The notes under the pieces are model-generated. The model searched no databases. It saw nothing but the letters and a program-made list of their open reading frames with translations, and was not told the DNA's origin. A DNA stretch of 10,139 nt, taken from positions 1-10,139 of the forward strand of contig CANDFO010000080.1 in NCBI GenBank assembly GCA_947384055.1, given 5' to 3'. Positions 7,010 to 10,139 of the stretch are shown in pieces. Made by a program: the position numbers and the translations under genes. Position 1 is the first letter of the stretch. Every line of letters begins with the position of its first letter. The DNA is from an uncultured Flavonifractor sp. GTDB lineage: Bacteria > Bacillota > Clostridia > Oscillospirales > Oscillospiraceae.

Positions 7010-7016
7010 CCTCCTT
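7010..7016 (-). promoter_or_regulatory. Ribosome binding site of rseP
   Basis: The minus strand reads AAGGAGG, a full-length consensus, 7 nt before the rseP ATG. This fixes the start and shows that rseP is translated independently despite the short gap after dxr. Confidence 0.85.
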
Positions 7017-7053
7017 TTCAGAACAATCAGGGATAAAATGATATCCGGCAGCC

Positions 7054-8205
7054 CTACAGACTGCCATAGCTCAGCGCGGCGTCCCGGGCGGCGGCATCCG
7101 CCGCCAGAATCTCCTCCAGCCCCGGACTGCTCACCGAAGCCGTCCGCTCCAGCGCCCAGGCCACCCGTTCCGCAATCTGGCCAAAGGGAATTTTCCCCGC
7201 CAGAAAGAGCCCCACCGCCGCTTCGTTGGCCCCGTTGAGCACCGCCGTGGCGCTTCCACCGGTGCGGGCGGCCTCCAGCGCCAGAGAGAGACAGGGAAAC
7301 GCCTCGTAATCCGGCGCCTGAAACGTCAAAGGCGGACAGGACAGGAGGTCCAGCGCCCGGGCGGGTCCCCGCGTACGCTCCGGCCAGGTGAGGGCGTATT
7401 GAATGGGCAGGCGCATATCCGGCGCGCCCATCTGGGCCAACACCGCGTGATCACAGTATTCCACCAGAGAGTGAATGATACTCTCCCGATGGATGACAAT
7501 GGAAATTTTTTCAGGGGGCATCCGGTACAGACGCATCGCCTCGATAAACTCCAACCCCTTGTTCATCAGCGTGGCCGAATCCACCGTAATCTTGGCCCCC
7601 ATGGACCAGTTGGGGTGATTCAGCGCCTGTTCCAGGCCGGCGTGGTAGACGGCTTCTTTGGACATGCCAAAGAAGGGTCCCCCGGAGGCTGTGAGGATTA
7701 AGCGTTTAACCTCCCGCCGGTCCCTACAGCCCTGGAGACACTGAAAGAGCGCGGAGTGCTCGGAGTCCACCGGGATCAGCTCCGCCCCGCAGCGCTCCGC
7801 TGTGCCCATTACCAGCTCCCCGGCACACACCAGCGTCTCCTTGTTGGCCAGGGCCACCCGCTTTCCCCTTTCCAGCGCCGCCAGCGTGGGGCGCAGGCCC
7901 ACCATGCCCACCACCGCGGTGAGCACCGTGTCCGCCTGCTCCAGGGAGGCGGCCTCCATGAGCCCCTCCATTCCCTCAGCCACCCGGACCGGGGTGTCCG
8001 CCAGTCGGACCCGCAGACCGGCGGCGGCTTCCGGGTCCATCATCACCGCCAGCTCCGGCTGAAACCGGCGGCACTGCTCCTCCAGCAGCTTCACATTCCG
8101 ATGGGCGGTCAACGCGGCCGCAGTCATGCCGCAGGCGGCAATCACCTCCAATGACTGCCGCCCGATGGAGCCGGTGGAACCCAGCAATGAAATTCGTCTG
8201 TGCAT
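7054..8205 (-). CDS. dxr: 1-deoxy-D-xylulose 5-phosphate reductoisomerase (383 aa)
   Basis: Dxr (IspC) carries out the first committed step of the MEP pathway, turning DXP into 2-C-methyl-D-erythritol 4-phosphate with NADPH and a divalent metal in the cytoplasm. The nucleotide-binding GSTGSIG lies at residues 9-15. NKETLV is near 120, and the metal-binding DSEHSAL near 146 supplies Asp and Glu ligands. TASGGPFF comes next, then HPNWSMGAKITVDSATLMNK near 196-215, VIHRESIIH near 236 and the ANEAAV segment near 325. Length matches the family (about 380-400). The ATG has GGAGG 9 nt upstream, overlapping the end of cdsA, which stops 6 bp before. Both facts point to tight co-translation. It works in the same pathway as ispG two genes downstream, and the products feed uppS two genes upstream. 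Confidence 0.97.
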   Translation of the reverse strand: MHRRISLLGSTGSIGRQSLEVIAACGMTAAALTAHRNVKLLEEQCRRFQPELAVMMDPEAAAGLRVRLADTPVRVAEGMEGLMEAASLEQADTVLTAVVGMVGLRPTLAALERGKRVALANKETLVCAGELVMGTAERCGAELIPVDSEHSALFQCLQGCRDRREVKRLILTASGGPFFGMSKEAVYHAGLEQALNHPNWSMGAKITVDSATLMNKGLEFIEAMRLYRMPPEKISIVIHRESIIHSLVEYCDHAVLAQMGAPDMRLPIQYALTWPERTRGPARALDLLSCPPLTFQAPDYEAFPCLSLALEAARTGGSATAVLNGANEAAVGLFLAGKIPFGQIAERVAWALERTASVSSPGLEEILAADAAARDAALSYGSL

Positions 8206-8211
8206 AAGCGC

Positions 8212-9039
8212 TTACCTCCGCAGGGCGGGCAGAATTCGGATCAGCAGTTCAATCAGCGGCGCGCAGAAAATCACGCTGTCGAACCGGTCCAGGATACCCC
8301 CGTGCCCCGGCAGAATATTTCCAAAATCCTTGATACCATACTCCCGCTTAATGGAGGAAAAAGACAGATCCCCCAGCTGGGACACCACGCTGCCCAGGCC
8401 GCCGTAAAACGCCAGGCGGACGTAGTCCACCTGGTACTGGAACAGCAGGCGGAGGGCAACGCCATAGAGGACGGTGCACACCACCGCCCCGACCAGGCCG
8501 CCGACGGCCCCCTCCACCGTCTTTTTGGGCGAGAGCTGGGGAGCCAGCTTGTGCCTGCCGAAAGCCATGCCCGCAAAGAGCGCAAAGCTGTCGCTGATAA
8601 ACGCCACCACCAGGGGCAGGATGATGAGACTCCGCCAGAGCTCATCCATCAGCCGGATGCGCAAAAAAGAGGACAGGAAGAAGGGGATGAACACCGACAG
8701 GAAAAAAGCCCCGCCCATTTTCTCCAGCCCAATCCGGCCCCGGCTGGCAAAGGCCTCGCAGAACAGCAGGAGCACATACACGAACAAGCCGCACAGAGCG
8801 GGCAGCGCCTGCCCGTCGTAGTAGACCCAGAAGGGGATCACCCCTGCTAACAGTATGGAGTAGCCGGAGATGCGGGGGTGCTTTAAAAAGCTGGTGGACC
8901 ACAGGGCCTCATGCACCGCCAGCATGGAGATTACCGCAATGGCTATGGGGAGAATCATGGGCCACGCCGGGGAAACCCCATAGATGATCCACAGGAGCAG
9001 CGGGATTAAAACCACCGCAACTAAAACTCGTTGAACCAA
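8212..9039 (-). CDS. cdsA: Phosphatidate cytidylyltransferase, CDP-diglyceride synthase (275 aa)
   Basis: This integral membrane enzyme makes CDP-diacylglycerol from phosphatidate and CTP, the branch point for most bacterial phospholipids. The N-terminal half is a series of hydrophobic membrane segments, starting directly with VLVAVVLIPLLLWIIYG. The C-terminal part holds the family signature at about 227-254, with SSIKREYGIKD followed by LPGHGGILDRFD, including the conserved Lys-Arg, Lys-Asp and His-Gly-Gly...Asp-Arg residues. Length is normal. The start is TTG: it abuts the uppS TAG with no gap and has GGAGGG at a good distance. The next GTG would lie inside the first membrane segment with no better site. 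Translation is probably coupled to uppS. Confidence 0.96.
   Translation of the reverse strand: MVQRVLVAVVLIPLLLWIIYGVSPAWPMILPIAIAVISMLAVHEALWSTSFLKHPRISGYSILLAGVIPFWVYYDGQALPALCGLFVYVLLLFCEAFASRGRIGLEKMGGAFFLSVFIPFFLSSFLRIRLMDELWRSLIILPLVVAFISDSFALFAGMAFGRHKLAPQLSPKKTVEGAVGGLVGAVVCTVLYGVALRLLFQYQVDYVRLAFYGGLGSVVSQLGDLSFSSIKREYGIKDFGNILPGHGGILDRFDSVIFCAPLIELLIRILPALRR
8215..8219 (-). promoter_or_regulatory. Ribosome binding site of dxr inside the end of cdsA
   Basis: GGAGG on the minus strand is built into the last cdsA codons, just before the TAA stop and 9 nt from the dxr ATG. The cdsA C-terminal Arg-Arg codons thus double as the dxr ribosome binding site. Confidence 0.8.
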
Positions 9040-9786
9040 CTAGATCCCTCCAAACCGGCGGGAGCGGCTCTGATAAGCCGCCAGCGCCCGGTGCAGTTCG
9101 TCCTTGGAGAAGTCGGGCCAGAGCACATCCGTCAGGTAGAATTCCGCGTAGGCCGACTGCCACAGCAGGAAATTGGACAGACGCACCTCTCCGCTGGGCC
9201 GGATCACCAGGTCCGGGTCAGGCACACCGGCGGAGTAGAGATACTGGCCGAACATCTCCTCATCCAGGAAACCGGGGGCGGTCTCCCCCGCCATACACGC
9301 GGCGGCAAAGGCCCGGGCTCCCCGCAGAATCTCGTCCCGGCCCCCGTAGTTCAGGCAAATATTGACCTGTACCCCCTCATAGTGCCGGGAAATCTCCTCG
9401 GTTTGCAGGCAGAGTTCCCGCAGCTCCGGGCGCAGCGGGGACAGGTCCCCAAAGAATTTCATCTTTACCCGGTCCCGCTCCATCTGCCCAATCGCCTCCA
9501 GCAGATACTTTTTCAGCAGGTCCATAATGGCGGACACCTCTTCCGCCGGACGCTTCCAGTTCTCCGTGGAAAAGGCGTATACCGTCAGATACTCCAGGCC
9601 GATTTCCTTGCAGTAAGTGGCTATGGTGCGGAAATTCTCCGCGCCGGCGGCATGGCCCGCCGTACGGGGAAGTCCCCGCTTCCTGGCCCAGCGGCCGTTG
9701 CCGTCCATGATAATGGCCACATGCCGGGGCAGATGGTCAAAGTCCACCTGAGTTGCGGCGGACTTCCTCGACTTGAAAAATAACAT
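9040..9786 (-). CDS. uppS: Isoprenyl transferase, undecaprenyl diphosphate synthase (248 aa)
   Basis: UppS is a cis-prenyltransferase that adds isopentenyl diphosphate units to farnesyl diphosphate, giving the C55 carrier lipid for peptidoglycan and other wall polymers. Near the N-terminus HVAIIMDGNGRWA (22-34) holds the catalytic Asp28 and the diphosphate-binding residues. YAFSTENWKRP (70-80) matches the second conserved region, and DLVIRPSGEVRLSNFLLWQ near 190-209 is the C-terminal substrate-binding signature; the family more often has RTSGEQRISN at this point. Length is typical (about 240-260). The ATG follows AAGG by about 7 nt. It is separated from frr by 70 bp and directly abuts cdsA. 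This order is the usual one in Firmicutes. Confidence 0.97.
   Translation of the reverse strand: MLFFKSRKSAATQVDFDHLPRHVAIIMDGNGRWARKRGLPRTAGHAAGAENFRTIATYCKEIGLEYLTVYAFSTENWKRPAEEVSAIMDLLKKYLLEAIGQMERDRVKMKFFGDLSPLRPELRELCLQTEEISRHYEGVQVNICLNYGGRDEILRGARAFAAACMAGETAPGFLDEEMFGQYLYSAGVPDPDLVIRPSGEVRLSNFLLWQSAYAEFYLTDVLWPDFSKDELHRALAAYQSRSRRFGGI
9046..9051 (-). promoter_or_regulatory. Ribosome binding site of cdsA, decides a TTG start
   Basis: GGAGGG on the minus strand lies inside the last codons of uppS. It ends 6 nt before the TTG at 9039, which directly follows the uppS stop. This spacing supports TTG as the true initiation codon of cdsA. Confidence 0.8.
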
Positions 9787-9814
9787 ACCGCTACCTTATT
9801 TTATATGAAGATAC

Positions 9815-9842
9815 GGTGCGGGACACCACTGTGTCCCGCACC
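9815..9842. repeat. Perfect 12-bp hairpin between frr and uppS
   Basis: GGTGCGGGACAC (9815-9826) and GTGTCCCGCACC (9831-9842) are exact inverted repeats around a 4-nt loop. On the minus strand the hairpin starts shortly after the frr stop and is followed by an AT-rich stretch with few consecutive T, so it is at most a weak terminator. It may instead be an RNA processing or stability element that sets different levels for frr and for the genes downstream. Confidence 0.75.
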
Positions 9843-9856
9843 ACAGGCGGGCCTTC

Positions 9857-10074
9857 TTATACGGCCATCAGCTCCGTCTCTTTTTTGGCGGTGAGCTCGT
9901 CAATCTGCTTACAGCGCTTCTCGGTGATGTCCTGGAGCTCCTTTTCCAGCTCCTTGCGGTCGTCCTCGGTAATTTCGCTCTTCTTCTCCATGGCCTTGAG
10001 CTTATCCATGGCGTCCCGGCGGATGTTGCGGATGGCCACCTTGCCGCCCTCGCCGTACTTGCGGACCTGCTTGG
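9857..10074 (-). CDS. frr: Ribosome recycling factor, C-terminal part, cut by contig end
   Basis: The ribosome recycling factor acts with EF-G to split the post-termination ribosome. The visible part, about 72 residues, begins with KQVRKYGEGGKVAIRNIRRD and ends with KKETELMAV. The KVAIRNIRRDA motif and the charged SEITEDDRKELEKE helix are diagnostic of the C-terminal half of the long three-helix bundle domain. The family is about 185 residues, so roughly 110 are missing. The upstream part is not in the window: from 10075 the sequence is adapter. A GTG codon at 10039 is internal (the Val of KVAIRN) and is not a start. Position before uppS agrees with the usual pyrH-frr-uppS-cdsA order, so pyrH would be expected further right. 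Confidence 0.95.
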
Positions 10075-10139
10075 AGATCGGAACAGCGTCGTGTAGGGAA
10101 AGAGTGTGCTTGTCAGTGTAGATGTCGGTGGGCGGGGTG
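10075..10139. other. Illumina dual-index P5 adapter read-through, not genomic
   Basis: Positions 10075-10107 match the reverse complement of the TruSeq read-1 adapter at 32 of 33 bases (AGATCGGAA, then AGCGTCGTGTAGGG and on to AGAGTGT; the mismatch is at 10084). The next 8 bases (10108-10115, GCTTGTCA) sit where the i5 index belongs. Positions 10116-10139 follow GTGTAGATCTCGGTGG with five mismatches, all of them to G, as expected from poor read ends in two-colour sequencing. Read on the plus strand it encodes the familiar artefact peptide GTASCRERV. The genome sequence therefore ends at about 10074. Confidence 0.95.

Noticed and set aside
9816..10121. Plus-strand frame of 101 codons at the right end
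   Set aside because: It is antisense to frr, and its C-terminal residues come from adapter sequence.

Overview
The window is a GC-rich bacterial contig in which every convincing gene lies on the minus strand. Read right to left, the order is frr (partial), uppS, cdsA, dxr, rseP, ispG, polC. This is the conserved Firmicutes housekeeping cluster for ribosome recycling, undecaprenyl and phospholipid precursors, the MEP pathway, site-2 protease and replicative polymerase. A PolC-type polymerase, strong AAGGAGG-like ribosome binding sites and high GC suggest a Clostridia member, perhaps of the Oscillospiraceae. That placement is inference; no search was run.

Layout from the right. Positions 10075-10139 are not genomic: they match an Illumina dual-index P5 adapter in reverse complement, so genuine sequence stops at about 10074, inside frr. 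After frr comes a 70-bp gap with a perfect 12-bp hairpin. Then uppS, cdsA and dxr are packed with 0 and 6 bp between them, and rseP follows after 51 bp. The gap between rseP and ispG (282 bp) holds a 14-bp tandem repeat running out of the end of rseP, a 161-bp MITE-like palindromic element, and two further hairpins. ispG is followed by a 201-bp gap without a convincing gene, then the very long polC. Positions 1-291 hold a 159-bp-period tandem duplication that includes the last ten codons and stop of polC plus a chain of hairpins. The window opens exactly at a repeat-unit boundary.

Functionally, dxr and ispG are two steps of the MEP route to isoprenoids. uppS uses the resulting C5 units to make undecaprenyl diphosphate for wall carriers. 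cdsA makes CDP-diacylglycerol for phospholipids. rseP is an intramembrane protease that acts on regulatory membrane proteins. frr and polC tie this envelope block to translation and DNA replication. No operon promoter is visible; it probably lies upstream, beyond the right end.

I see no new defence, secretion or biosynthetic system. The points of interest are the repeats at gene 3' ends, the MITE-like element inside the operon, and the adapter at the contig end.
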